64,000 nt of DNA from Nipponacmea schrenckii (Eukaryota; Mollusca; Gastropoda; Lottiidae), in NCBI GenBank assembly GCA_030562195.1, contig CM060201.1:26022067-26086066 (forward strand), in the 5' to 3' direction. Below, piece by piece: positions 35,946 to 49,494 of this stretch; positions within the stretch are counted from its first letter, which is position 1, and the number at the start of each line of letters is the position of its first letter. Under the pieces are notes generated by a model. It saw only the letters and a list, made by a program, of their open reading frames with translations. It was not told the origin of the DNA and did no database searches. The position numbers were made by a program, and so were the translations under genes.

Positions 35946-38900
35946 CCCTAAGGAGGCCTATGTCGTTTCTCCGAATAGAGGAATGTGACCAATATGGATT
36001 ACGTACTGTTTCGCCATTACTGCATTACTTACCAGCTCGCATCCTGTTTTCTAATAGAGGTACCATTGGAACAATGTGGACAATAACTGTGCTTACTGTA
36101 CGTCTCGGTGCCTACTTAGACACTGTACTAGACAAATGGTCAAGCCTTATAGCAGAGGTTTCAAAATGATCTCGTGGTCGAAAATCCCAGTCTTTTTTTG
36201 GAGATTAAAGGAGACCTACCTGCGATAAATAACCCGTATATACACTTGTCATGTTACTTGGCCAAAACTTGAATAGCTCATCAGAAACCTAGAACATTAT
36301 TGACACTATGTTACCACTTGGTTCAAAAAGCTGACGGAAGATGATAATTTGATGATATTTTAGCTACATTTTTTATTTGTCCGAGTTAAATTGAATTGAT
36401 TCACTTAAAGGGTTGAAGAAACGTTTAATTTCACCCAAACTTGACATATAACAATGTATATTCATCAGTGGACTTACCTGGTGTTATCACTATATATCAA
36501 AATCAAGAAGTTAATAATAAAACGCTTAATACATCAATTAAGCGATTTTCAAATTGTAATTATAAAGGGAAGTAACTCTAACATACAGATTTCCCTAAAG
36601 GATATTTTAGCGCTGATTTACCAGACTCTTTTATTTCCAAACTGAATGGAATCGTCGCTTGCTCACTTTTTTGAAAAAATCCGAATTTAGTTTTATTCTC
36701 GCTTTTGAAAATTCATTAAGTGTGGGATACATAGGCCTACTTATTTAACCAAAAGTCAATATTAAACACAAATATTAGACGTAGGACGAGTGTATTCTAA
36801 CGGCTATTATCCCTTTAATCGATATGATCTAATGATACATTTAAAATGATTTTCTTACTGATGAAATTAAACATATCATTATTGAATTGTCTCCCTTGAT
36901 ATAATCTGCCTGCATTTTCTGAAGAAATAAATTTTGTTGTACACAAACTAAATTATGACTCGAGCAATCAAACGTGTCGCATACGCCCACTGATAACCCC
37001 CAAAAGTATCTTGTTCTACAAAGAGAGTGCAACTTGTACCAGGAAAACCTAAGCCAAAATGCAAAACATGACTTGTCAAAAATCTTACAAGCTACGAAAA
37101 GTCGTAGGATGAGGTCATATTTCACAACCATTGTGGTTATTGAAACAGATTATTCGGACGTCGATTGATCACTTGAGCCTATTATGAGCAAAGTTATAGC
37201 TTCTACCTTGGTTTGAATTTACACAAAGAGTTTATCATCTAAACCTCTTGTAGCTGAATAGGTGTGATTTGTACTCATGCTTGTTTAAAATAATGTGTTG
37301 AGGAGGTCAATTATTGGAGCTTTCAAACAGCTTTGATCCAAGAAAGACGTGGAAGGTAGAGTGAAGAAGCATCACCAGCTTCTAAAATTGGTTTTTAGGC
37401 AAAAATGGCTCAATAAATTTCCAAATTATACTGTACCTATATATAGCCTATCTTCAACAAAACGAGAATTAATCATTGGACAAATAAAAACAACTAAAAA
37501 AAGGAAATAAATTGAATATTATCGATAATTTGAGATAATTTGATGCAGTTCCAGTCTCTGAAACGTGGCCTTTGTCATGAATATGATGTTTTGCTACAAT
37601 AGGTATTCTGTTCAAAATCAAATTAACATTTCAGCTAACCGCAAAATGTAGCTTAGGGGGAATGGGTATAATAGATATTATGGAAATGAATAAATGTAGA
37701 GCGGTATCCTGGATACGAAAAATAGTCAAGTCACACAATTCACCCTGGAACATCACCTATAACTTTACATTGAAGCATTTTAACGGTAATTTACTCCCCT
37801 TTTGTAATTATAATAAATAAATAAACCAATCAAACGTATTCTATAATGATTTATTTAGCAATTGGCATGATATTTACACAAAATATATTGACGTCTATAC
37901 ATTGCATTGTATCCCGGTTATATTATTACATTATCAATATGATTACATTTCATTGTATCCCGGTTATATTATTACATTATCAATATGATTATATTTTATT
38001 GTATCGAGGTTATATTATTACATTATAACATGTCGCTGTATCCCGGCTATATATTGTTTCATTATCAATATTATCGTATTTTAATATATCCTGGTTATAT
38101 TGCTACATCATCAATATTATTTTTTTCAATTTGTCAAGGTTTTTTTATGTTATATCATTTGATTTGTTACATTTGAAGTTATTTCGTTTCATTGTATTCG
38201 GGTTTTATTGTGATATCAAAGTTTCGACATGAAAACAACTTCTATCTGACAAACTACAACAGGGACGGAATCTAAAATATTTATGTGAAGACCACACAGC
38301 ATGAAAATAATATCATGTTTCGGGTTCTATTTTAATATCTGATTTATTATGCTTCAATTTGCATATTTTATGATTCGTTACATTTCATCGTATCCAAGTT
38401 ATTTTGGGATTGAATGTGGGGTTTTTTGTGAGTTTATTATTTGATGAATGTGGAATTTTAAAGTTTTTAATCGAATAAATTATATTATGTAATCAATTCT
38501 ACTTCTCTACTAACATCCATCACTCCCAAACAACAACTTCTTACTAAAACTTCTGACCTCCGACTTCCTACATCAGATGGTCACTTTTGACTTCCTGATA
38601 TAGCTCACTTTTGACTTTCGCCTTCCCACCTCTCACATCCTTAATTCTAACAATATTGATATACGACTTGCACTTCAAACATTTGACCAATGACTTATTT
38701 CAGGTCTTTCCTTTCGCCTTTATGTCAATGACATCAGTCTACCTAAATACTGACTTCATACTTTTGAAATCTGACTTCTTAAAACATCTGATCATGCCCA
38801 AAACAACATTATTTTTTTTCAAATATGATAATACAAAAAGATGATAATAGAAGAAATAGGCAATAAATGCCTTGCTTACATTATCGTTATCATTATACTT

Positions 38901-39120
38901 CATTGTTTCTAGGTTCTGTTGTTACATTATCAATATCATTATATTTTCATTCTATTGAAGGTATATTGTTCTATTATCAATATTATTTTATTCCACTGTG
39001 TCAAGGTTATATTGTAATATTACCTGATTTGTTAAATTTCACTGCATGTAGTTTCCTTTCTGCTCTGGTTAATTTGTTCATTAGGGGTACTGCCTCATCT
39101 CCATGTTGATGTCTGATAAC
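35946..39120. other. No supported gene; tandem repeat at 37880-38130
   Basis: No exon with both splice sites and recognisable homology was found. Positions 37880-38130 hold about five roughly 41-bp units of CATTGTATCCCGGTTATATT plus ATTACATTATCAATATGATTA, with diverged units again at 38867-39030. Positions 38500-38800 are CT/TGACTT-rich. An open frame at 36974-37168 lacks gene context. Confidence 0.45.
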
Positions 39121-39121
39121 T

Positions 39122-39490
39122 TCTTTCAATGGCATTTAGTAACTGGGTAATAATTAATAACAATTACTTTAATAAATAACTGCGACGTTTCGACGAAGCA
39201 GAAAGGAAGTATATACGAGTTTCTAATAATCTCACCTGCCTTTGTTGTTAATCCCCTCGCCCTATATATTCCCCTTACTCTGGTTTATTTGTATTAGTTT
39301 GCGATATCAGCAATTGCTGGAAGCGGAACGTTAACTCGCCATTTACCTACCTACCACGTTTATTTGTATCATTGCTTGATAAAGACGGAAGTACCTTCGT
39401 CGAAACGTCGCAGTTATTTATTAAAGTAATTGTTATCCATATAATTGTGTTGAGTTAATTATTACCCAGTTACTAAATGCCATTGAAAGA
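39122..39490. mobile_element. Inverted-repeat element with GTCGAAACGTCGC arms
   Basis: The left arm (39122-39199) runs from TTTCAATGGCATTTAGTAAC to GACGTTTCGACGAAG. The right arm (39395-39489) is its reverse complement, with about 20 extra bases near ATATAATTGTGTTGAG. About 195 bp separate the arms. The stretch at 39377-39410 (TTGATAAA, then a GACGGAAG/CTTCGTC hairpin, then GAAAC) resembles a degenerate hammerhead core as found in Penelope-like elements. Confidence 0.55.
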
Positions 39491-39795
39491 AAATATATAT
39501 CCATTGTCTTTCGCCAATTCTCCGATTTCCGTTGACTGTCACTGCACACTGCGTTTATCGATCGTATAGATGATAATTATGTGGCAATTCTGTTTTTTTT
39601 TTTTCAACAAATAAACGCATAAAGTTTATATTCAATGCTTATTTGCATATCTGGTGATGTATAATAATAACGATAAAGACAAAACATCTCCCGTCAATTA
39701 AACATTTAACCCTGTCCACCCCATGACAAATATATATCCATTGTCTTTCGCCAATTCTCCGATTTCCGTTTGACTGTCACTGCACACAAAACTTT
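39489..39795. repeat. 57-bp direct repeat pair
   Basis: The segment ATATATATCCATTGTCTTTC through CTGTCACTGCACAC occurs at 39489-39550 and again at 39728-39787. Its end (TGACTGTCACTGCACACAAA) also recurs at 57059, so it belongs to a dispersed element. Confidence 0.8.
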
Positions 39796-40059
39796 TTAAG
39801 AAATATCCTTCTGCAAATACAATTTCTTAATATGTCATGAATCCTGAAAGAAAATTCAATTTCAGACATCAAATTCGAAATCTAGATGAAAGAAAGCATT
39901 GCGAAGCAAGGTGAAATACGCCCAACAGTAGCTTTAATTGAAAGTATAAATCATTGTTTGTTGTCCTTTAACACTTAGTTCATGTCTTTTCTATAGAGCA
40001 TTTTAAGCAGAATAAATAAAAATCTAAAGAATCCCTAAATAATTGTTGTCTGTAGAGTT

Positions 40060-40500
40060 AGCAGAGTTGCACTATGAAAACACGAACATAAGTCGAGCAC
40101 GATATTTCGGTGAAAAATTATCAGATCATTATGAAAATCAATAGGGATCATCTACATATTGACAATAACCTATACTACAAAATAAAAATCTAAAGAATCG
40201 ATTGAAAACTGTTGCCAGTAGAGTGAGCATGAGTTGCACACCATTAATCAGAGACAAATCATTGGATCATCATGAAAACCAATAGGGATCATCTTCATAA
40301 TGACACTGACCCACAAAATAAAAATCAAAAGAAGCCATCAAGAATTGTAGCCTATAGAGGCAGCACGAGCTGCACCCTATGGGTAATGAGGCAAAAAACG
40401 CTAAGTCAGACACAATATTTTGGTGAAAAATTATCGTATCATCACGAAAATTGATAGGGATCATCTTCATAATGACACTGACCCAATTCTTTCGAACAGA
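40060..40500. repeat. Diverged tandem repeat, about 150-190-bp unit, nearly three copies
   Basis: Units share AATAGGGATCATCTWCATAA, GAATTGTAGCCTATAGAG and GGTGAAAAATTATCRKATCA. Related single segments occur in reverse orientation at 57655-57850. Confidence 0.75.
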
Positions 40501-42545
40501 CTCTGTGTAGTATTCTGTATTGTAACTATTGTAATCTTTTGTCCTGTATGGAACGCCGTAACTGCTTTGTTTTCATTGTTTCTATTTTCATCTATTTCTA
40601 TTATCAGGATCATCTTTTTGCTAAATTAAACGGAGACTGGGCCTCATTAACCTAGTTTATGACATCTTCTTTACGTCGCCTTTTTTCGAAGATTATCGTT
40701 TATTTCCGTTAACCTTCGGAAAGTTACGGAAAGGATGATAAATAGATCCTGATGCAAAAAAGATGATCCTGATAATACAAAAAGATCCTAATAATGCAAA
40801 AATGCTAACATAAGGCAGTTACGGCGTTCAATAGGTAAGTCTGGAGGGGTATAAGGCATAAACCAAACCTCGGTAGGATTCTTAATGAATATAGAGCGTA
40901 TTAAAATGTATTTTATGACAGTCAGGTTTGGCAAAAGATAGTCATATTGTTTCTGTTATAGATAACGTGTTTAGAATAAATTGACAAGAATATTGTCATA
41001 TTAGGAGTTTCTAGTTATTCCACCTGTCAATAACATATATTAGAGATTATCAAAGGAATGCGTTTGGTCGTTCGGTTGGAATAATAGATTATTCTAGATT
41101 AGGTTTTAGTCTGATGAACGTTAAAGATACATCCACAGATGAAAAAACAATGGTTGAATATAGAGTTTTTAAAATTAACTTTATTGCTTATAACTCTTTA
41201 AACATAGTCCGATTCCCTGAAGTTTTCACTTTACAGTTTTAATTGAATTTAGATTAATTTACTAATTAGTATATTAACATTTCAAAATATAAACACAAAC
41301 CTAATACTATAACTTTAACATTAGATATTCCTATACAAATTATCAATTCATTAGAGTTTTTTTTTTTAATTAATAATTTGGTATATAACGAGTAGATTAG
41401 CTGGTCCATTCAGTAGAAGTTTGTGGTAATTTTGAGGTGAGTATAACATGAACTGATTTTTATTGAGCTATCTACTGTATCATTCTGTATGCTTGCTATT
41501 ATATATATTATGATTTGATTATACAGCTGTCATGATCCTGTAGCAGAGCCTAGATTAAATCAATCATATTACTGGGGTGTCTAATTGAAACACGAGTGTA
41601 TCTCATATATAGACGGTTGAAATTCAAATTATGGCGGTTAGGTAAAAATTCAAAATTATCCGACCATAGTTTATAAAGTGAGGATATTTTTGTAATACTG
41701 TGCTTTTATTTCGAAATCGATCTTCCTATCTTACCAATGATTATACAGTTGGTAAGAGAAACCTATCCGTTTTTATCTTGGAAAAACCTGTGCCAGTCAA
41801 TCCAGAGCCCCAGCAAGCAGCTCCTTTACAATCCTAAAGTGTTGACCTCGCTTACAAGTTATTCTGTTGAAATTTATTGTAAATGTATTAGTTTAGCTTC
41901 GAAATAACGGAATGTTTTAACTGGAATAACATTTTCGTAAGCGAAAAAAAAAAATCTTTTGAAATAAAATTAAGCTTATGAAGCTGATAAATTTAAGATT
42001 TTGAAATGTTTTGGTTAAAATAATTCTTATCAATCATTTTAGGTAAAATATTTGAAATTTGCAACTTTTTTGCTAATTATCCGATCGATCCGAAATTCAC
42101 AAATTCATATAGACATATTGTATGTACAAGTCTTCAAAGTGTTTGTATCACTTATCACTTATATTAAGACTAAAAACGGTTGAGTGAGCACTTTACAAGG
42201 GTAGAAGTTCTAAAAGGTTTTGCAACTATGGGGAAAACTATCATCGCTCCGCTCGGTGCTGTTCACAGCTCTAGTTATAATAATAATATTAATTATCTGG
42301 TTTAGAAACAAAATATTCGGTAATGATGAATCTATATTGTCAATATACATGTACTAATATATAAAATATACTTAAACGAATCAACAGCTCAATTTCTCTC
42401 AGATCTAAAAATGGAGGAACCCGGGTTTGGATTAAGTCAGAAAACTTGTTCTCCACCGAAATATATTTTGTTTATCAAATATTATCACATACATCTATAT
42501 AAAACAATCCTTACTTAATGTTATTACAATTACTTACATTATTTC
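40501..42545. other. No gene seen upstream of CAP copy 1
   Basis: AT-rich intergenic sequence. A TTATTTCATTCAG just before 42552 may be the acceptor of a 5' UTR exon for the CAP gene. The promoter was not identified. Confidence 0.4.
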
Positions 42546-42576
42546 ATTCAGGTATTTCTTCTGAAGATCTCCAAAT

Positions 42577-45500
42577 ATGAATAATCTCTACATTATACTG
42601 GTTGTGTGGCAGTTTGTAAGAGTCCAATCCGCAGCTATAAGTAAGTTTTTAACATAAATTCCATGCTTTAATTTATTTTGTTTTCGGGGGGAGGGGTGTT
42701 TAGGTAGGGTGGTATTTTACGTCTCTAGAAAAATGAAGTTTTAAATTAAAAGTTTAGAAATGTTTTTAATAAAGTAATTGTTATCAAACATTTTGGGTAT
42801 AATATTGGAATTTGAAATTTTCAAAAGGTCTTATTGTTTAGCAATCACCTGACATATTCGGTATTAGGAAATCTAGATGAGCCATTTGTGACTTTGTTAA
42901 TAAGATAAACAACAATGTTCGCCATATGATCCGCCATGTATTTTTATGCTACATGTTGATGTTTTTTATTCATTACAAACCATTAACAGTGTTTTCTAAC
43001 ATTTTCAGCCTCTGTAGAGACATTAGATCGATATGTAAGAGCGGATCAAACTAGTCTTACTTTTGATGTAAGTATGTTTAGGTCTTATTTCTTCACAATA
43101 TCAAACTATTACGAACTACCGTCTTGTACCTTGACTATAATAGCCACTTTTCGTATCATTGAATGCAGCGATTTGATTGGATTGCACTCCTAAGAAGACA
43201 TTATCATTTCGAAATATCCCAGATTTATTGTCTTATGAAGTATGTTTGTAGACTTTCTAAGTATCTTCTTGATTGAGATTAAGTTGATGACGTGATTAAT
43301 GTCGCGATCTATGAATATGTTATTACAACCTCTGTTAACATGTTCAATTAAAGGAATAATAAAAAAGGTATTTGTTTAGGGTTTTCTCTATCTATTTAAT
43401 CCATTAGTGTTGTATTAGTATAACTCGTGTATCTTCAGCCCAACTGTGAAGCTGGCTACAAAAATATAACTCCTTCCCATTCCATGTGTTTGGTCGACGT
43501 TGGTACCGAGGTTCCATTGACTCAAGCCGAAAAAGATGGGGCGTTGAAAACTCATAATGATTATAGAAAGAATGTGAATCCAAAAGCTACTAATATGCAG
43601 AAAATGGTGAGTTCATCTTGTTGTATTGATTAATTGATTAAATCGAGAATCTGAAATGCGGAGAAACATAGTCTTTTAGATGGGTAAATATACCTCGTCA
43701 GCGAACGAAACGTTCATAATCTCTCGACAATGTAAAACAGAACAAGGTAATAAGATCGTAAAGAGGTTTTCTTTTTTTTTATGTGTATATAAAGGACACT
43801 GAAATCATCAATTTGTACCATTCTAATTTTCAGTCCAACGCATGAGTTTCCTACACTTCCATTAAACTATTAGGTAACGTCTTCAAGCAATTTAAAAGTT
43901 TTTAATAGCTGAGGCTGGAACCCTGGTTTATTTTACCAATTGTGTACTTAACCCTTTTAAGTCAGAAATCGTGCTGATAATTGACGTTTCCAATATCAAT
44001 TGATAGTACATGTCTTGTTAGCTATGCTTCCACTACTACTATGTATTGATTGTGTTCGATTCGGTTAAAATGAAAAAAAAAAACATCCATATCGCAGACG
44101 TTGAGTAAGGAGAGACTTCTCCAATATTTTCTTCTGTCTTGATGCTGTTTTCTTCTTCTGGGGGTCTTCTTCTGTAGTACTTTTTCTTCTTACTTAAGTC
44201 CTCAATAATCGCCACACCCACAGAAGATGTGCTGCTCATGTAATCATTCCGGATTCCTTTAGAAAATGATAGACTGTCTCACATACCCTCCCCAGTATGA
44301 GACAGAATGTTCTTCAATGTGTAATCCAGTTTGTTTTCATTATATCAACCAGGGTTGCCTTATTCCCCGTTAGTTGCTCAAAATGGTTACAGATGCATGG
44401 TGACCAACTTCACCACAATGAATCAGCATCTATGCTATGCAGTGAGAATTTACTAGTTAAGTTAAGAGGTTGTTTGGTTTTCATTTTATATTATATTTAC
44501 GATTATTTAATAGGTTTGGGATGATGAATTAGCAAAAATTGCAACAAAATGGGCGCAACAATGTCAAGTTGGTCACGATGCTGGTAAATCAAGGAAGACA
44601 ATATGTAAGTTCCCTTCTTTTCTGTTTATGACCATTTCCAACTTATGCCCTATACATGAACATGATGGACCGAGTGTACATTTCCAGCTAATATTGCTAC
44701 TGTCCTGGCCGAAACTTTCAATTTTCACATGGCAATATTATGCCGCCATCTACTTATTGTGACAGCGTATAGATTGTGGTGTAACAAAGCTTATTATATT
44801 ATATATAGGTTAATAACCTGACTGTCCAGTCTATGATTGTATATTATACAGTTAAACCTCTGTTCGTTATTATATACATACAATATACCATCTGGAATGT
44901 GTATATCAGAATATTTATAAACAATAGCATCTGAACAAATAATAATGAAAGATGTTAAAAAAAAACCAGAGAGACTAAACTGTTGTCATCGGGTCAGTTA
45001 CCAGACTGTTTCCAATTATATATATACACATTTATAATGCTCATTTTTTATATTTTAAGCTTTACAAGATACTTATGTTGGACAAAATATGGCGGCAGGT
45101 CAAAGTAATATTACTGCAGCTGTTATAGATTGGCATAGTGAAGTTAAGGATTTTAGCTATGGTGTAGGATCCATCAATGGTAAAGCCGTTGGACATTACA
45201 CTCAGGTAGGTATTAAAGGTTCTGTAACCAAATGTCACTTTCAAAAAAAAAAAAAAATATAAAAACATTGTAAATTGTACGTGAAAATATTTGTTAAACG
45301 TGCTGGTTACATCCATGTATCTATTTCGATTAAACTGAATAGTATTCAACAGGCTGAACTTGTGACAGTACATTTTAAAGTAGGCTTCTGAACTGACCAA
45401 TTTCCCTTTATTGTATACTTCGTTGAATTTATTAATCCACACTGAATCAAAATATTGGGACGCAAAACTCTATGACAGTTTAATTAATGTGCATTCTCCG

Positions 45501-48326
45501 TTTGTCAAAACTCGCCTAACTAAAAGCCCATCTCCTATTTTTGAGATAGGTGAAGGGTCTTGTATAAATATGTGTGTACACCAAATGTTAAAAATTGTTT
45601 ATTATTTCAGGTGGTTCATCACAAGTCGACAAGAGTCGGTTGTGGTAAAGCCAGTTGTCCCAACGCCAAATACAGCACATTTTATATTTGCAACTATGCT
45701 TATGGGTAAGTATATTCATTGCAATGGAATACCAAAATATACTGCTACTATTGTAACACGATTGTTCGGAAATCATGGACGTTGAAAGTTCCACAATTTT
45801 GGCTGAAAGAACAGTTATAGAAGTTTGATTTCTTGTTAAAATTTTAGACAAGGCAGCTACAAGTTTCCTTATGAAAAAGGTACCACCAGTTGTTCTGACT
45901 GCCCCAATTCCTGTAAAGACAACCAGTGTGGTAAGTTGTGAGAATCATACAATTTATTACTGTTATTTCTGTAACTGAAAGGATAACAGAATATTGTGTT
46001 GGTAAGTATTAAATTATTAAGAAAGATATGTTCTGCTTATATCTATGGAAAGCCTTGGAAATCCTTAAAAAAAATTGGTTCGGTTCTTTTTTTAAAATCA
46101 TTGTTGATTAGGTTTAGTGCAATTTTTTTCATATAGAGCTCAAAACACATATTATTAATAATGTGAGAATCATAAAATTTATTTCTGTAACTGAATACTG
46201 TGTTCATTATTAAGAAAGATGTTTGGACATCTGTACAGGGTTCAACATGCATTTCCAGTAATATCTTTATGAAGATTTAGTATACAGTTCGTTGCAATGT
46301 ATAACTTCTAAATAGGTAATACCTCGATAATAATTTAATTCAAAAAGAGCTTACAACACATAACGTTACTAACACTTGCTCAGAATTTGTACCTGTACTT
46401 TTAAGAATATAAATCATGTGTTTATAATACAAATATTTATAATTCTATATATCGCTATATAAATTTTAGACTGTAATGGTAAACTGTGCTTTAATACTGG
46501 TACTTTAGATATCAATACGTGTACTTGTACATGTCCAGATCTTTACACTGGTGACCAATGTCAAACTCGTAAGTTTTACTTTTATATGAAATTTTTACGT
46601 TTTGTAGTGTTTTTTTCTTTACTATGTATCAGAAATCTATGTAAATTTCAAATGTCCAGAATTATATGAAACAAATAATATTATTAAATACAGTAGGTAG
46701 GTTGTCTGGGATTTCTATATCGAGGAGGTGACAATTTAAGGTGTTGGCCCTCCAATATCCAATATTACTGTAGTTTATGTATACATATTTCAGTACAATG
46801 TACAAAAACAGAAAAATTTTGGTGTACTACAAGCTATTCTCCAGCTGATTGTTCCACTTATAGTAACTTTCCCATTGATTGTCATATGATGTGTGGTGTT
46901 TGCCCTTATCGTAAGTACTCTAATAATAGTGAAAAAACAGATTGTAAAGAAGTATTCTGAATTTTTGTATATGGATCAATTGGCATCATTTAAATTTTCG
47001 ATCAGATTTCTGTGGTTTCAGCAATGCCGCTTAAACTAAGTGTTAGATGAGGCCACCGATCGCGATTTGCCTCATGTGATAAAGCGAGGTTTCAGATTAG
47101 TGACGTAATCAACCACTTTGTTTTAGTATTGTAGGAACCAAGACAATATGTCGATGGTTTAAAAACGTTATTATGCACACGATCTATTCTATGATATTGT
47201 GATATATTTATATTTCATTGTGAATGTTTCTAAGTATTCTACTCTTTACTACATGTAACAGCGTGTGACGGTAAAAAGTGTGAAAATGGAGGAACCTTAG
47301 ATGTAAACACATGTACATGTTCCTGTAAAAGTCCTTACACTGGTTCAACATGTAGCGAAAGTAAGTCTGTTGTTTGGTTTGATAATCGGTATAGCCTGTC
47401 GAAATAGCTGTGATCACCTCTACAGACATAAGGTTCTTTTTTCTTAACTGTCGACTTATTGTTGCAATGAACCATTTCAGAGCTGCTTAATGTCCAAACC
47501 TATCCAAATAGTTGTGATCAGCAATAAAATTTAATAATAAAAAAAGGATTGAATTAATTTTGTCAGATTATTTGATAATAATGATCCATTCTCTTGTCAC
47601 AACCTTGAACATAAACATTAGTTTAAAAGAACATCAAAACATGGTTTGTTTGATTTTTTAACAGAGAACTGTCCAGGAACAGAGAAATGGTGGTGTAATC
47701 AGTTCACTGCTGACGACTGCACTAAATATTCCAACTTTCCTTCTGACTGTAACATCATGTGCGGTGTCTGTCCAAAACGTAAGTTGAGTATACTCATTTC
47801 TCCCTAGAATATACTTGTGAATTTCTTCCTAAAAAAATTTTGTGAATAACTCCCTAGAATATATTTGTGACTTACTCACGAAAATATATTTGTGAATTAC
47901 TTCCTCGAATATACTTGTGAATTACTTCCTAGAATATATTTGTGAATTAATCACGAGAATATATTTGTGAATTACTTCCCAGAATATATTTGTGAATTAC
48001 TTCCTAGAATATATTTGTGAATTACTTCCTAGAATATATTTGTGAATTACTCACGAGAATATATTTGTGAATTACTTCCTAGAATATATTTGTGAATTAC
48101 TCCCTAGAATATATTTGTGAATTACTTCCTAGAATATATTTGTGAATTATTTCCTAGAATATATTTGTGAAATACTCAGGAGAATATATTTGTGAATTAC
48201 TTCCTAGAATATTTTGTGAATTACTCCCTAGAATATAGTTGTGAATTACTTACAATAATATAATTGTGGGTCTCACTTTAATAAACTCTGTTTCTATATT
48301 TCTGTATTTTAATTTCAGCAAAATAG
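42577..48326 (+). CDS. Secreted CAP protein with two EGF-like and two ShK modules (copy 1)
   Basis: Coding exons: 42577-42640, 43009-43067, 43439-43606, 44514-44604, 45060-45205, 45611-45705, 45848-45930, 46470-46568, 46794-46910, 47262-47360, 47665-47778 and 48319-48326. All junctions keep frame, giving 380 residues. Order: signal peptide (MNNLYIILVVWQFVRVQSA), CAP domain, EGF, ShK, EGF, ShK, then a PK-stop exon of eight bases. CAP landmarks are KTHNDYRKNVNP, CQVGHDAG, DWHSEV, GHYTQVVHHKSTRVGCG and CNYAYGQGSYKFPYEKG. The cavity His and Glu residues are kept, but the usual Trp after GHYTQVV is His. EGF modules read CDGKKCENGGT and CTCSCKSPYTGSTC; ShK modules end CNIMCGVC. All EGF and ShK exons are phase 1-1. 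CAP proteins are extracellular with varied roles (defence, reproduction, venom); nothing here fixes the role. AATAAA lies at 48443. Confidence 0.93.
47795..48260. repeat. Minisatellite in the last intron of CAP copy 1, about 25-26-bp unit
   Basis: About 18 units of CCTAGAATATATTTGTGAAT plus TACTT, with CACGAG variants. The same repeat sits in the equivalent intron of the inverted copy (51490-52090) and after the last exon of copy 2 (63900 to the end). Confidence 0.95.
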
Positions 48327-48989
48327 ACTCAACAGTTGGTAACATTTGCAACAGAAAATTAAAAAAAAAAAAAAACAGTTGTTAAACTTAGAAAAATACG
48401 TTTATTCTTTTAATATCTAATTGCTTGTTTTCTTGAATCTTCAATAAACATTTAATTCTACCAAAGAATAGTTTATGCCTAATAGATTCCCCTAAAGGAC
48501 GCCAAATTACCTCTGACTGTGGTAGTGAGTCGTATACACTATCAGAATACATTGATCACTTCTTACTACTACTAGCATGTCAACATCGAGCCTACCTAAA
48601 GGACACAAATGACTTGGTCAATAAAATCAAAAACCCTTCGAGTTCCCAAGAATGTTATTTTAATTTCTATTGATGTAAGTTCTATGTGTACCAATATCCA
48701 TACCACTGCTGGCCAAATGGCAGTTCATAAAGCTTTTACTAGAAACAGATCCGACAATGCAAATTTATAGCTTTAAGAGATTTGTCTCAGTCGCAACGAT
48801 ATCACATTTAATGGTAAAACATATATACAAACTTCGTTTCGCTCCTTCGTTCGCAAACCTTTTTATGTCGTTTATGACAACAGGTATAGCCTATTTACTC
48901 CACTCATGAATAGAGCTCTTATTCGCCAAGTTTAAAATTTTCGAAATTTTATACTCATTCTCAGGCCAATTATAACCATTATTATGCTT

Positions 48990-49092
48990 CGGGTTATAGT
49001 CAAAATGGTCCCTAACCAAAATGGCCCCAAATCTGGTCATAATGGACCCAGAAAATGGTCAAAATGGCCTTTGAATTAGTCAAAATGGCCCC
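48990..49092. repeat. Short tandem repeat of GGTCAAAATGGCCCCAAAT type
   Basis: Alternating forms of CAAAATGGTCC, AAAATGGCCCCAAAT and CATAATGGACCCAGAAAA. Mirrored at 50660-50762 in the other arm. Confidence 0.8.
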
Positions 49093-49174
49093 AAATTTAA
49101 AAAAAAGCTTATATATGTAATTTATTTAGTAGCACTATTAAAAAAATAACAAATAACATGTCACACTTTGTATT

Positions 49175-49415
49175 CTTCACAAACAAACACAAATTATCAA
49201 GTCCTAGCAATAGTTCAACAAACCAAACACAAATTTTTAAGTCCTAGTAATAGTTCAACGAACCAAACACAAATTATTAAGTCCCAGTAATAGTTCAACA
49301 AACCAAACATAAATTATTAAGTCCTAGTAATAGTTCAACAAACCAAACACAAATTATAAAGTCCTAGTAATAGTTCAACAAACCAAACACAATTTATTTA
49401 GTCCTACTAGTTCAC
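49175..49415. repeat. Tandem repeat, about 40-bp unit
   Basis: Five to six units of AAATTATTAAGTCCTAGTAA plus TAGTTCAACAAACCAAACAC. Mirrored at 50320-50575 in the right arm. Confidence 0.9.
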
Positions 49416-49494
49416 ATCAATAGCATGTCATTCAATGAATAGCCTTCTCATTCTTCCTTACGGTTTTCGCACAACTAACACATTTGAAAGATAC

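Larger units (their letters stand above)
46829..49494 (+). repeat. Left arm of large inverted repeat
   Basis: The arm contains CAP copy 1 exons 9 (part), 10, 11 and 12, its last introns, and about 1.1 kb past the gene. It is mirrored by 50240-53082. The arms differ by scattered substitutions and by minisatellite length (about 460 versus 600 bp), so they are not exact copies. Confidence 0.9.

Noticed and set aside
36974..37168. 64-codon plus-strand frame ending in IETDYSDVD
   Set aside because: It is partly protein-like but has no acceptor or donor in phase, no domain and no neighbouring exons.
44039..44239. Minus-strand 66-codon frame with KKKKYYRRRPPEEEN
   Set aside because: It lies in an intron of CAP copy 1, with low-complexity composition and no flanking splice signals that fit.
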